From NCBI RefSeq assembly GCF_900115545.1, contig NZ_FOWV01000001.1:62001-126000 (forward strand): a DNA stretch of 64,000 bases. The letters are read 5' to 3'. The stretch's first letter is position 1. Every line of letters begins with the position of its first letter. Both the position numbers and the translations under genes were made by a program. The DNA comes from Ralstonia sp. NFACC01. Lineage in GTDB: Bacteria > Pseudomonadota > Gammaproteobacteria > Burkholderiales > Burkholderiaceae. The notes beneath the pieces were generated by a model. The model did no database searches and was not told the DNA's origin. It saw only the letters and a program-made list of their open reading frames with translations. Positions 6,545-15,315 of the stretch are shown one piece after another.

Positions 6545-9421
6545 TCAGGCAGCCTGTACCGGCAGCCGTGCAATTTGGGCTTCCAGTTTGGCCAGCGTGG
6601 CTTTGAAATCGGTCACACGCTTTTGTTCCTGTTCCACCACGGCAGCCGGCGCGCGGGCGACGAACGATTCGTTGCTGAGCTTGGCTTCGCACTTGGTGAT
6701 CTCGCCGCGCAGGCGGTCGATTTCCTTCGACAGGCGCGCATGCTCGGCAGCCACGTCGATCTCGATCTTCAGCAGCAGCTTGTTCTCGCCGACGATCGCG
6801 ACCGGTGCGCCGGCACCGTCCTGTTCCATGGCGGCCGCGTCCGTGTAGACCTTCACCTCAGACAGCTTGCCCAGCGCTTGCACGTACGGCGCGGCCACCT
6901 GCAGGAATTCGGCTTCGCCGTTGGCGTACAGCGGCACGCGTTGAGCGGGGGAGATGTTCATCTCGCCGCGCAGATTGCGGCAGGCGTCCACCAGTGCCTT
7001 CAACTGCTGAACCCATTGCTCGGCCTGCTCGTCGATCTTGGAAAGCGCGGCGCGCGGGTACTCCTGCAGCGCGAGGCTTTCGGTGCCATCGCCCTTGGCG
7101 CGGCCGGCCATCGGTGCAACCTTCTGCCAGAGCTCTTCGGTAATGAACGGAATGATCGGATGGGCCAGGCGCAGCACGGTTTCCAGCACACGCAGCAGCG
7201 TGCGGCGCGTGGCGCGCTGCTGAGCCGGCGTGCCGGTCTGGATCTGCACCTTGGCGAGTTCCAGGTACCAGTCGCAGTATTCGTCCCAGACGAACTTGTA
7301 GATGGCGTTGGCGATGTTGTCGAAGCGGTAGTCGGCAAAGCCTTTTTCCACTTCGGTTTCCACGCGCTGCAGCAGCGAGACGATCCAGCGGTCAGCCTGC
7401 GAGAAGTGCAGGTAGCCTTCGGGGCCGCAATCACCGACGCATTCCTGCATGCCGCAGTCCTGGCTTTCGGTGTTCATCAGCACGAAGCGCGTGGCGTTCC
7501 AGAGCTTGTTGCAGAAGTTGCGATAGCCCTCGCAGCGGCCCGGGTCAAAGTTGATGCTGCGGCCCAGCGTGGCGAGCGAGGCGAACGTGAAGCGCAGCGC
7601 ATCGGCGCCGAACGCGGGAATGCCTTCGGGGAATTCCTTGCGCGTGCGCTTTTCGACCTTGGGTGCGTCCTTCGGGCGGCGTAGGCCCGTGGTGCGCTTG
7701 GCCAGCAGCGGCTCCAGCGCGATGCCGTCGATCAGGTCCACCGGGTCGAGCGTGTTGCCCTCGGACTTGCTCATCTTCTTGCCTTCCGAATCACGCACGA
7801 GGCCGTGCACGTAGACGGTGTGGAAGGGCACTTCACCGGTGAAGTGCAGGGTCATCATGACCATGCGCGCCACCCAGAAGAAGATGATGTCGTAGCCCGT
7901 GACCAGCACGGTCGACGGCAGGAAATGTTTCAGTTCCGGCGTATCGGCCGGCCAGCCCAGCGACGAGAACGGCACCAGCGCCGACGAAAACCACGTGTCG
8001 AGCACGTCGTCGTCACGCGTGAGCGCGCCGGTATAGCCCTTGGCGGCTGCTTGCGCTTTCGCTTCTTCTTCCGTGCGCCCGACGTACACGTTGCCCGCTT
8101 CGTCGTACCACGCCGGAATCTGGTGACCCCACCACAGTTGGCGCGAGATGCACCAGTCCTGGATGTTATTCAGCCACTGGTTGTACGTATTGACCCACTG
8201 CTCGGGCACGAGCTTGATCTTGCCGCTCTGTACGGCATCGAGCGCGACTTCAGCGATGGAGCGGCCCGGGAAGCGCGTGCCTTCCGGCGCCGGTTTGCTC
8301 ATGGCGACAAACCACTGATCCGTCAGCATCGGCTCGATGACGACGCCAGTACGGTCGCCGCGCGGCACCATCAGCGTGTGCTTCTTGACTTCAGCCAGCA
8401 GGCCCTGCGCTTCGAGGTCTTCGACCATCTTCTTGCGCGCGTCGAAGCGATCCAGGCCGGCATAGGCGGCGGGGGCATCGGCAACGATCTTCGCGTCGAG
8501 CGTCAGGATCGACAACTGGGGCAGCTTGTGGCGCTGGCCTACCGCGTAGTCGTTGAAGTCGTGGCCCGGAGTGACCTTGACGACGCCGGTGCCGAATTCG
8601 CGGTCGACGTATTCGTCGGCAATCACCGGGATCTTGCGATCGGTCAGCGGCAGGTGAACGAACTTGCCGATGAGGTGGGCGTAGCGCTCGTCCTCGGGGT
8701 GCACCATCACGGCCGTGTCGCCGAGCATCGTTTCCGGACGGGTGGTGGCCACCGTCAAGTGTGTCAGGCCGCGCACGGTGTCCGGTTCGGCCAGCGGATA
8801 GCGGATGTGCCACAGCGAGCCTTCTTCCTCTTCGCTCACCACTTCCAGGTCGGATACGGCGGTGCCGAGCACCGGATCCCAGTTGACGAGGCGCTTGCCG
8901 CGATAGATCAGGCCCTGCTCATACAAACGCACGAAGACGTCGCTGACGGCGCGCGACATCTTCGGGTCCATCGTGAAATATTCGCGCTCCCAGTCGATCG
9001 AGGCGCCCATGCGGCGCACCTGGCGTGTGATGGTCGAGCCCGATTGCTCCTTCCATTCCCAAACCTTCTCGACAAACTTTTCGCGGCCCATGTCATGGCG
9101 CGACACGCCCTGGGCATCCAGCTGGCGCTCGACAACGATCTGCGTGGCGATGCCAGCGTGGTCGGTGCCCGGAACCCACAGCGTATTGGCGCCGGCCATG
9201 CGCGCGTGGCGCGTCAGGCCGTCCATGATGGTCTGGTTGAACGCGTGGCCCATGTGCAGCGTGCCCGTCACGTTCGGCGGCGGGAGCTGGATACAGAAGT
9301 CGGGCTTGCCGGCTTCGAGCGTCGCGCGGGAGACGCCCATCGCTTCCCAAGCCGCGCTCCACTTCTGCTCGATGGTGGCGGGTTCGAAACTCTTGGCGAG
9401 GGACTGGTTTTGATCGGTCAT
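6545..9421 (-). CDS. valS: Valyl-tRNA synthetase
   Basis: Class I aminoacyl-tRNA synthetase charging tRNA-Val. The 958-residue protein carries the HIGH-type signature [13 protein letters not shown] (about residues 47-59) and the KMSKS loop KKMSKSEGN (about residue 547), with the CP1 editing domain between them. It ends with the long C-terminal coiled coil ([23 protein letters not shown] onward) used to bind tRNA. The start is set at [10 protein letters not shown] (9421), which gives the usual N-terminus; an in-frame ATG at 9445 adds eight residues of no known role. Divergent from uvrD. Confidence 0.97.
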   Translation of the reverse strand: MTDQNQSLAKSFEPATIEQKWSAAWEAMGVSRATLEAGKPDFCIQLPPPNVTGTLHMGHAFNQTIMDGLTRHARMAGANTLWVPGTDHAGIATQIVVERQLDAQGVSRHDMGREKFVEKVWEWKEQSGSTITRQVRRMGASIDWEREYFTMDPKMSRAVSDVFVRLYEQGLIYRGKRLVNWDPVLGTAVSDLEVVSEEEEGSLWHIRYPLAEPDTVRGLTHLTVATTRPETMLGDTAVMVHPEDERYAHLIGKFVHLPLTDRKIPVIADEYVDREFGTGVVKVTPGHDFNDYAVGQRHKLPQLSILTLDAKIVADAPAAYAGLDRFDARKKMVEDLEAQGLLAEVKKHTLMVPRGDRTGVVIEPMLTDQWFVAMSKPAPEGTRFPGRSIAEVALDAVQSGKIKLVPEQWVNTYNQWLNNIQDWCISRQLWWGHQIPAWYDEAGNVYVGRTEEEAKAQAAAKGYTGALTRDDDVLDTWFSSALVPFSSLGWPADTPELKHFLPSTVLVTGYDIIFFWVARMVMMTLHFTGEVPFHTVYVHGLVRDSEGKKMSKSEGNTLDPVDLIDGIALEPLLAKRTTGLRRPKDAPKVEKRTRKEFPEGIPAFGADALRFTFASLATLGRSINFDPGRCEGYRNFCNKLWNATRFVLMNTESQDCGMQECVGDCGPEGYLHFSQADRWIVSLLQRVETEVEKGFADYRFDNIANAIYKFVWDEYCDWYLELAKVQIQTGTPAQQRATRRTLLRVLETVLRLAHPIIPFITEELWQKVAPMAGRAKGDGTESLALQEYPRAALSKIDEQAEQWVQQLKALVDACRNLRGEMNISPAQRVPLYANGEAEFLQVAAPYVQALGKLSEVKVYTDAAAMEQDGAGAPVAIVGENKLLLKIEIDVAAEHARLSKEIDRLRGEITKCEAKLSNESFVARAPAAVVEQEQKRVTDFKATLAKLEAQIARLPVQAA

Positions 9422-9486
9422 GCTGACGGGGCGCAATGGGCGCAAAAAGACGTTTGGCCCAGGAAAATGGCGGGCGAAAGCTTGGA

Positions 9487-9492
9487 ATTATA
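9487..9492 (-). promoter_or_regulatory. Candidate -10 element for valS-galU
   Basis: Read on the minus strand this is a perfect TATAAT, 66 bp upstream of the valS start. The corresponding -35 region is weak, so the call rests on the -10 hexamer and position alone. Confidence 0.45.
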
Positions 9493-9537
9493 CGGCGTGT
9501 CGATGTCCGGCACGGGCGAAGCGGCGAATGCGGCCGG

Positions 9538-9543
9538 TATAAT
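9538..9543 (+). promoter_or_regulatory. Candidate -10 element for uvrD
   Basis: A perfect TATAAT, 28 bp upstream of the helicase start codon, predicting a leader of about 22 nt. No good -35 hexamer at 16-18 bp. Confidence 0.5.
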
Positions 9544-9571
9544 TTCAGGATTCTGCCGAGGCTCCTCCCGC

Positions 9572-11932
9572 ATGTCCGACCTGCTCGCCAATCTGAACCC
9601 CGAACAACGCGCTGCCATCACCCTTCCCGATGAATCGGCGCTGATCCTGGCGGGGGCAGGCAGCGGCAAGACGCGCGTGTTGACCACCCGCATCGCGTGG
9701 CTCATCCAGAGTGCGCGGGTCTCGCCGACAGGTGTGCTGGCCGTCACGTTTACAAACAAGGCGGCCAAGGAAATGACGGCCCGCCTGCAGGCCATGCTGC
9801 CGATCAACACGCGCGCCATGTGGATCGGCACGTTCCACGGTCTGTGCAACCGGTTGCTGCGCGCGCATTTCCGCGATGCCGGCTTGCCGCAGACGTTCCA
9901 GATTCTCGATACGCAAGACCAGCTGTCCGCCGTCAAGCGTCTGCTCAAGTCGCTCAATATCGACGACGAGAAATTCCCACCAAAGAACGTCCAATACTTC
10001 ATCAACGGCGCCAAGGAGCAGGGCCTGCGCGCGGGCGATCTGGAAATCGCCAACGAGTACGACCGCCGCATGGCCGACCTCTACGCCGCTTACGACGCGC
10101 AATGCCAGCGCGAAGGCGTGGTCGATTTTGCCGAACTGCTCCTGCGGTGCTACGAACTGCTGCGCTACAACGACGCTATCCGCGCGCACTACCAACGGCG
10201 CTTCAAGCACATCCTGGTTGATGAGTTCCAGGATACGAACAAGCTGCAATACGCCTGGCTGAAGATTCTGGCCGGCCTCGGCGAGCCTGGCGTCACGCCC
10301 AACGCCATCTTTGCCGTGGGCGACGATGATCAGAGCATCTACGCGTTTCGTGGTGCCAACGTTGGCAATATGGTCGACTTTGAACGCGAATTCCGCGTCG
10401 AGCACCGGATCAAGCTGGAGCAGAACTATCGTTCGCACGGCCACATCCTCGATACTGCCAATCACCTGATTTCGCACAACACGCGTCGGCTGGGCAAGAA
10501 CCTGCGTACCGATGCCGGCCATGGCGAGCCGGTGCGTGTCTACCAGGCCGCGACGGACGGGCAGGAGGCCGGTTGGATCGTCGATGAGGTCCGCGACCGC
10601 ATTGCCACCGGCATGTCGCGCTCGGAAATCGCCATCCTGTATCGCAGCAACGCGCAGTCGCGGGTGATCGAGCACGCGCTGTTCTCGGCCGGCATCGCCT
10701 ACAAGGTGTACGGTGGCCTGCGCTTCTTCGAGCGCGCGGAAATCAAGCACGCGCTGGCGTATCTCCAGCTTCTTGAGAATCCCGACAATGACGCGGCGTT
10801 TGGCCGCGTGGTGAATTTCCCGGCGCGTGGCGTGGGAGCGCGTTCACTGGAGCAACTGCAGGATGCGGCGCGGCTGTACGGCATTTCGCTCGCGGCGGCG
10901 GTGCCGTATCTCACGGGCGCGGCGGGCACCAAGTTGTCGGCGTTTGTGCGCCTGATCGAACAGATGCGTGCCGACACGCGCCAGATGACGCTGCCCGAAA
11001 TCGTCCAGCACGTCATTCACGCCAGCGGCCTGATCACGCATTACCAGGGCGAGAAGGAAGGCCAGGACCGCATCGAGAACTTGCAGGAACTGGTAACCGC
11101 TGCCCAAGCCTTCGTTGCCGAAGAGGGCTACGGCGTCGACGCGATTGCAACCGCGCTGCCTGTGCGCCACGACGCCATGCTGCGCATCGAAGGCGGCGAG
11201 ATCGATACCGTCTCTGAGCTCGTGACCGACGAGACACCCGCGGAGATGACGCCGCTGGTCGCGTTTCTTACGCACGCCTCGCTGGAAGCAGGCGACAACC
11301 AGGCACAGGCCGGCCAGGATGCCGTGCAGATGATGACCGTGCATGCGGCCAAGGGGCTGGAATTCCACGTCGTCTTCATCACCGGGCTGGAAGAGGGCCT
11401 GTTTCCGCACGAAAACAGCCAGATGGAGAAAGACGGCCTGGAGGAAGAGCGCCGCCTGATGTATGTGGCGATCACCCGTGCGCGCGAACGGCTGTATCTG
11501 TCGTTTGCGCAAAGCCGCGTGCTCCACGGCCAGATCCGCTACCACATTCGCTCGCGCTTCTTTGATGAACTGCCCGAAGAGACGCTGAAGTGGCTGACGC
11601 CGCAGCACTCGGGCTATCAGGCAACGCGCCGTGTGCAAGGCGATTCCGCCTGGGGCAAGGACTGGTTCAAGCGCCCCGAGCGCGGTGATGATCACGCCTA
11701 CACTGGCCGCCCGACCGGCGGCATGGACACCGGCAAGAACTACGCCGATGCCAAGCGCGCAGAGGCCACGGGCTTCCGCGTGGGCCAGTCGGTGTTCCAC
11801 AACAAGTTCGGGGAAGGCGTCATCACGACGCTGGAAGGCGAGGGCGCCGAGGCGCGCGCCCAGATCAAGTTCAACCGCCACGGGGTGAAGACGCTGGCGT
11901 TGGGTATCGCCAAGCTCGACCCGATCAACTGA
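9572..11932 (+). CDS. uvrD: ATP-dependent DNA helicase UvrD/PcrA
   Basis: Superfamily 1A 3'-5' helicase acting in nucleotide excision and mismatch repair. The 786-residue protein has the Walker A motif AGAGSGKT (residues 27-34), the Walker B motif VDEFQDTN, motif III GDDDQSIYAFRGA, motif IV EQNYRSHGHIL and motif VI MYVAITRARERLYLSFA, plus a C-terminal tail with VGQSVFHNKFGEG as in UvrD/PcrA. The ATG at 9572 is chosen because MSDLLANLNPEQRAAI is the standard N-terminus; the frame stays open far upstream only because it runs antisense through valS. Length is slightly above E. coli UvrD (720). Confidence 0.96.
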   Translation: MSDLLANLNPEQRAAITLPDESALILAGAGSGKTRVLTTRIAWLIQSARVSPTGVLAVTFTNKAAKEMTARLQAMLPINTRAMWIGTFHGLCNRLLRAHFRDAGLPQTFQILDTQDQLSAVKRLLKSLNIDDEKFPPKNVQYFINGAKEQGLRAGDLEIANEYDRRMADLYAAYDAQCQREGVVDFAELLLRCYELLRYNDAIRAHYQRRFKHILVDEFQDTNKLQYAWLKILAGLGEPGVTPNAIFAVGDDDQSIYAFRGANVGNMVDFEREFRVEHRIKLEQNYRSHGHILDTANHLISHNTRRLGKNLRTDAGHGEPVRVYQAATDGQEAGWIVDEVRDRIATGMSRSEIAILYRSNAQSRVIEHALFSAGIAYKVYGGLRFFERAEIKHALAYLQLLENPDNDAAFGRVVNFPARGVGARSLEQLQDAARLYGISLAAAVPYLTGAAGTKLSAFVRLIEQMRADTRQMTLPEIVQHVIHASGLITHYQGEKEGQDRIENLQELVTAAQAFVAEEGYGVDAIATALPVRHDAMLRIEGGEIDTVSELVTDETPAEMTPLVAFLTHASLEAGDNQAQAGQDAVQMMTVHAAKGLEFHVVFITGLEEGLFPHENSQMEKDGLEEERRLMYVAITRARERLYLSFAQSRVLHGQIRYHIRSRFFDELPEETLKWLTPQHSGYQATRRVQGDSAWGKDWFKRPERGDDHAYTGRPTGGMDTGKNYADAKRAEATGFRVGQSVFHNKFGEGVITTLEGEGAEARAQIKFNRHGVKTLALGIAKLDPIN

Positions 11933-11956
11933 GCGGCGATCGGGCCATCGGGCCGA

Positions 11957-12754
11957 TCAGGCCGCCGTGTCAGTCGTCTGGCCGGCGGCTTGCGTCACGT
12001 TGAAGCAGCCGCGGTACGTGGCGTAGAACGAGCAGTACAGCACCGCCATCACCAGAATCCGGTACGGCGTGGCGATGATCGGGGCGATGTTGTTGGCGCC
12101 GCTCGACGCGAACAGCGCATCGATGAAAAGCGGCACGGCGATCAGCAGGATTGCGACCAGCACGCCATACACGATGAAGGCCGCCCGGTTGCGCCACACG
12201 ACCATCCAGCTGAAGAACAGCGCCTTGCCCACCGGGACGCCGTGCCATGCCACCAGCAACGGCGCAAACCAGAACAGCACTGCCACTGGGATGTACAGCA
12301 CTGAGCCCATCACCATGGCAAGGTAGAACTCGCGGATGGCCTCAGTCGTGAGCGGCTTGTCGCTGACCACGGTCATGAGCGTATCAACGTCCACCATCGT
12401 CATCAGCACGCCGCTGACCACCAGTACCAGCGCGCCATAGATGCCGCCGAGCTTGAGCAGGCTGCGCATTGCGTCCTTGCCGTAGGCACGGAAACCCGCG
12501 ATGAGCGAGGCCGGGCCGACGCGCTTGCCCGCTACCGTATCGCGGCAGGCCGACATGAAGCCCACGAAGATGGCCGGATTCACCAGCAGGATGGCGAACA
12601 CGCCAATCGGCGGCACCAGCAGCATTAGCAGGTTGACCGCGAACAGATAGATGAACAGCAGCAGCAGGAAACCAATCGGGTTCTTGCGAAACAGCCACGC
12701 ACCCTGGCGCAGCCAGACGTAGCCTTGCTTGGCCGGTACTTCAATCAGTTGCAT
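11957..12754 (-). CDS. BPSS1780-family integral membrane protein
   Basis: A 265-residue inner-membrane protein, function unknown, of the kind annotated in Burkholderiales as BPSS1780 family. The cytoplasmic start [26 protein letters not shown] is followed by about six hydrophobic segments (for example [84 protein letters not shown]). The start codon overlaps the last 10 bp of thrB, which points to translational coupling in the thrB transcript. No catalytic motif is visible. Confidence 0.85.
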   Translation of the reverse strand: MQLIEVPAKQGYVWLRQGAWLFRKNPIGFLLLLFIYLFAVNLLMLLVPPIGVFAILLVNPAIFVGFMSACRDTVAGKRVGPASLIAGFRAYGKDAMRSLLKLGGIYGALVLVVSGVLMTMVDVDTLMTVVSDKPLTTEAIREFYLAMVMGSVLYIPVAVLFWFAPLLVAWHGVPVGKALFFSWMVVWRNRAAFIVYGVLVAILLIAVPLFIDALFASSGANNIAPIIATPYRILVMAVLYCSFYATYRGCFNVTQAAGQTTDTAA

Positions 12755-13749
12755 GGTTGGGGAAGATCCAGAGTCAGGGCGCCCGCGCCAACCCGTTCAC
12801 GGAGCACGCGCTCGAAGTGGGTGGGGTCATGCGGCTTGAGCAGTTCGGCGTCGCGCGGCAGATAGAAATCCCACAGGCGCGAGACCCAGAAACGATAGGC
12901 TGCTGCACGCAGCATGTCTTGCCAGTGCCGCGATTCGGCGTCTGTGAACGGACGCACGGTGTGATAGGCGTGGAGCATGGCCCGTGCCCGCTCGGCATCC
13001 AGCGCGCCCGTGGCCAGGTCGATGCACCAGTCGTTCACGGTGACGGCCACGTCGAAGAGCCATTTGTCGTCGCCGGCAAAGTAAAAGTCGAAGAAGCCGC
13101 CCAGGCGTTCCGGCAGACCTTCGGTGGCCGGCTCGAACAGCACGTTGTCGCGGAAGAGGTCGCAATGGCACGGGCCTTCGGGCAGCGCGGCGTAGTCGGC
13201 GCTGGCGAAGAAGCGTTGCTGGTGCGCGAGTTCGTTTTCCAGCAGCGCGCGTGTGTCGCCGTGCACGAAGGGCACGACGTCGGGCACGACTTCGTTCCAC
13301 CATGGCAGGCTGCGCAGGTTAGGTTGATGGCGTGGATAGTCACGCCCCGCTAGATGCATGCGCGCGAGCATGTCGCCGACGATGCCACATTCCGACACCG
13401 TGGGCGCTAGGTTTGAGCGACCCGCCAGACGCGTCACGATGGTCGCCGGCTTGCCGTTGAGCGTGCGCAGAATCTCGCCGTCGCGTCCCGGAATTGGCGC
13501 CGGCACGCTGATGTCGTGTTGCGCCAGATGCTGCATCAGGTACAGGTAGAACGGCAGTTGCTCGAGCGTCAGGCGCTCGAACAAGGTGACGACGTATTCG
13601 TGCGTCTGCCCATCCTTCTCCGTGGTCAGGAAGAAGTTGGAGTTTTCGATCCCGGACGGGATGCCGCGAAATGCGCGCACGGCGCCCACATCGTATTGAT
13701 CCAGCCAGAGAGCGATCTCTGCGTCGGAGACCGGGGTGAAAACAGCCAT
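12745..13749 (-). CDS. thrB: Homoserine kinase, APH (choline-kinase) fold type
   Basis: Phosphorylates homoserine in threonine biosynthesis. The 334-residue protein belongs to the aminoglycoside-phosphotransferase-like ThrB family (beta/gamma proteobacterial type), not the GHMP-type ThrB of E. coli. Typical pieces are [15 protein letters not shown] near residues 29-43, the catalytic loop [13 protein letters not shown] (His/Asp/Asn) and [26 protein letters not shown] with the metal-binding Asp. It lies between the DUF2782-like gene and the BPSS1780 gene on one strand, all probably in one transcript; this neighbourhood next to polA is common in betaproteobacteria. Confidence 0.95.
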   Translation of the reverse strand: MAVFTPVSDAEIALWLDQYDVGAVRAFRGIPSGIENSNFFLTTEKDGQTHEYVVTLFERLTLEQLPFYLYLMQHLAQHDISVPAPIPGRDGEILRTLNGKPATIVTRLAGRSNLAPTVSECGIVGDMLARMHLAGRDYPRHQPNLRSLPWWNEVVPDVVPFVHGDTRALLENELAHQQRFFASADYAALPEGPCHCDLFRDNVLFEPATEGLPERLGGFFDFYFAGDDKWLFDVAVTVNDWCIDLATGALDAERARAMLHAYHTVRPFTDAESRHWQDMLRAAAYRFWVSRLWDFYLPRDAELLKPHDPTHFERVLRERVGAGALTLDLPQPCN

Positions 13750-13834
13750 GCTTCAGGAACGGGAAACGGGTGGAGGGAAAGCGGGCCAGCCCACCGAGGG
13801 GCCGGTCTGCAGGCGCCGCGGTTGCGGCACAGGC

Positions 13835-14263
13835 TTAGAACTTCAGGACGTTGACCGAGGGAACACGGTCGATATCGCCACGCTCGCGGATACGCGGCGA
13901 GCTGTCTTCCGGCTTGCTCAGGTTGTAGGACGTGCCCATGCCCGACTTGACATGGATGTCCGGCGCCTGGCCCTTCTGGAAGCGGTATTCCTCGACCTGC
14001 GTACCGTCGTTGTCGCGGTAGTCGAAGCTGGGCTTGACGCGCTCGTTGTGGATCGCGCCGTGGGTCGGCTTGGAAATCGGCTGATTGTTGATCGCCTTGA
14101 CGTCGGGCAGGTCCAGTCCGGCGCTGTCGGATGTCACTTCGGCATGCGCGGGCAGGGCGAGGCAGAAAACGGCGCCTGCCAGCAGCCCAGCGTGGCGCAT
14201 CAGGCGCGCGGCATTGGCAAAACCGGAGTGGACGGGGGCGGACGGGTGAAGCAGCGAATCCAT
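13835..14263 (-). CDS. DUF2782-like exported protein
   Basis: A 142-residue protein with a signal peptide (MRHAGLLAGAVFCLALPAHA within the first 40 residues, cleavage after AHA) and a short charged mature domain containing HNERVKPSFDYRDNDGTQVEEYRFQKGQ and IDRVPSVNVLKF at the end. Its length, signal peptide and position beside thrB and polA fit the DUF2782 family; function unknown. Two adjacent ATGs exist; the second (14263) is chosen because GGAG lies six bases upstream of it and only three from the first. The long pre-signal stretch of about 20 residues is odd, so an internal start is possible. Confidence 0.75.
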   Translation of the reverse strand: MDSLLHPSAPVHSGFANAARLMRHAGLLAGAVFCLALPAHAEVTSDSAGLDLPDVKAINNQPISKPTHGAIHNERVKPSFDYRDNDGTQVEEYRFQKGQAPDIHVKSGMGTSYNLSKPEDSSPRIRERGDIDRVPSVNVLKF

Positions 14264-14357
14264 CATGGACTCCGGCGGGTGATCTGGGACCCTACATTCT
14301 AGCAGTCCAGCCTCCCGCCATCGTCCGTTCGCGTGGCGCCAAATGCCACACCCGAGA

Positions 14358-15311
14358 TTACAGATAGAACATTTCTTCCTTGGGCGGAATCGGCGAGGTG
14401 CCTTCGCGCTTTTCGTAGAACTCGTAGACGGCGTCGAGCGCGTCCTTGGGTTCGTCGACGATGCGCATGATGTCCAGGTCGTGCTCGGCAATCAGGCCCA
14501 TCGGCAGCAGCGTAAAGCGGAACCAATCCAGCAGGCCCTTCCAGAAATGGCTGCCGAACATGACCACCGGCACACTGCGCGACTTGCCCGTCTGGACGAG
14601 CGTGAGCACTTCAGCCAGTTCATCGAGCGTGCCGAAACCGCCGGGCATGACGATGAACGCATCCGAGTTCTTCACGAAGGTGACCTTACGCGTGAAGAAA
14701 TGGCGGAAGCGCATCGAGATGTCCTGGTATCGATTGCCTTGCTGTTCGTGTGGCAGTTCGATGTTCAGGCCGACGCTGGCCGACTTGCCGGCGTGCGCCC
14801 CCTTGTTGGCCGCTTCCATGATGCCGGGGCCTCCGCCGGAGATGACGGCGAAGCCCGCATCAGAGAATAACCGGGCGATTTCAATGGTGCGTTCGTAGTA
14901 CGGCGAATCCTCGCGCAGGCGCGCGCTGCCGTAGATCGAGACGGCCGGACGGATCTCTGAAAGGTACTCCGTCGCCTCGATGAACTCTGCCATAATCGTG
15001 AACATCTGCCAGGAGGCGCGCGCTTTCTTTGCGGTGGCGCGTTCTTCGTCGGCGAGTGCCCGCAGGCTGGGGATCATCTTGCGATCGGTACGGCCGTGTG
15101 CCGCGTCAGCTTTGGGCTCGTGTTCGACGCCCACCGTCACGTTGACGTCCATGTCGGCCGTGGTGGCCTGGCGCGAGGGGCTCACTCCGGTCAGTTCAGC
15201 CGCCGAAACCTCCGTCGCGGAAGCACTAGCAGCCTGCTTTGCCACGCCGTCTTCAGCAGAAGCGCCATTATCGGAAACGCCTTTTGGCGTTCCAGTCACT
15301 TTAGAGTCCAT
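14358..15311 (-). CDS. LOG-family protein (TIGR00730), putative nucleotide 5'-monophosphate phosphoribohydrolase
   Basis: A Rossmann-fold protein of the LOG/YgdH type, whose characterised members release the base from nucleoside 5'-monophosphates. The core contains SGGGPGIMEAANKGAHAG and the family signature PGGFGTLDELAEVLTLVQ. Length is 317 residues from the ATG at 15311. The first about 78 residues are low-complexity (Ala/Ser/Thr/Val-rich) and the conserved part begins only at MIPSLRALADEERATAKKAR (ATG at 15077), so the true start may be 15152 or 15077. As annotated, its start codon overlaps that of divergent polA, leaving no room for separate promoters, which argues for a downstream start. 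Confidence 0.85.
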   Translation of the reverse strand: MDSKVTGTPKGVSDNGASAEDGVAKQAASASATEVSAAELTGVSPSRQATTADMDVNVTVGVEHEPKADAAHGRTDRKMIPSLRALADEERATAKKARASWQMFTIMAEFIEATEYLSEIRPAVSIYGSARLREDSPYYERTIEIARLFSDAGFAVISGGGPGIMEAANKGAHAGKSASVGLNIELPHEQQGNRYQDISMRFRHFFTRKVTFVKNSDAFIVMPGGFGTLDELAEVLTLVQTGKSRSVPVVMFGSHFWKGLLDWFRFTLLPMGLIAEHDLDIMRIVDEPKDALDAVYEFYEKREGTSPIPPKEEMFYL

Positions 15312-15315
15312 GGGA

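Noticed and set aside
6164-7684. 506-codon plus-strand frame opposite galU and valS
   Set aside because: Antisense to two essential genes and spanning their junction; no recognisable domain.
9445-9572. Upstream extension of the uvrD frame toward 7805
   Set aside because: The frame is open only because it is antisense to valS; the conserved N-terminus begins at 9572.
11933-11975. Hairpin GATCGG...CCGATC between uvrD and the BPSS1780 gene as a terminator
   Set aside because: No T-tract on either strand, and the arms overlap the end of the minus-strand gene area; too weak to call.
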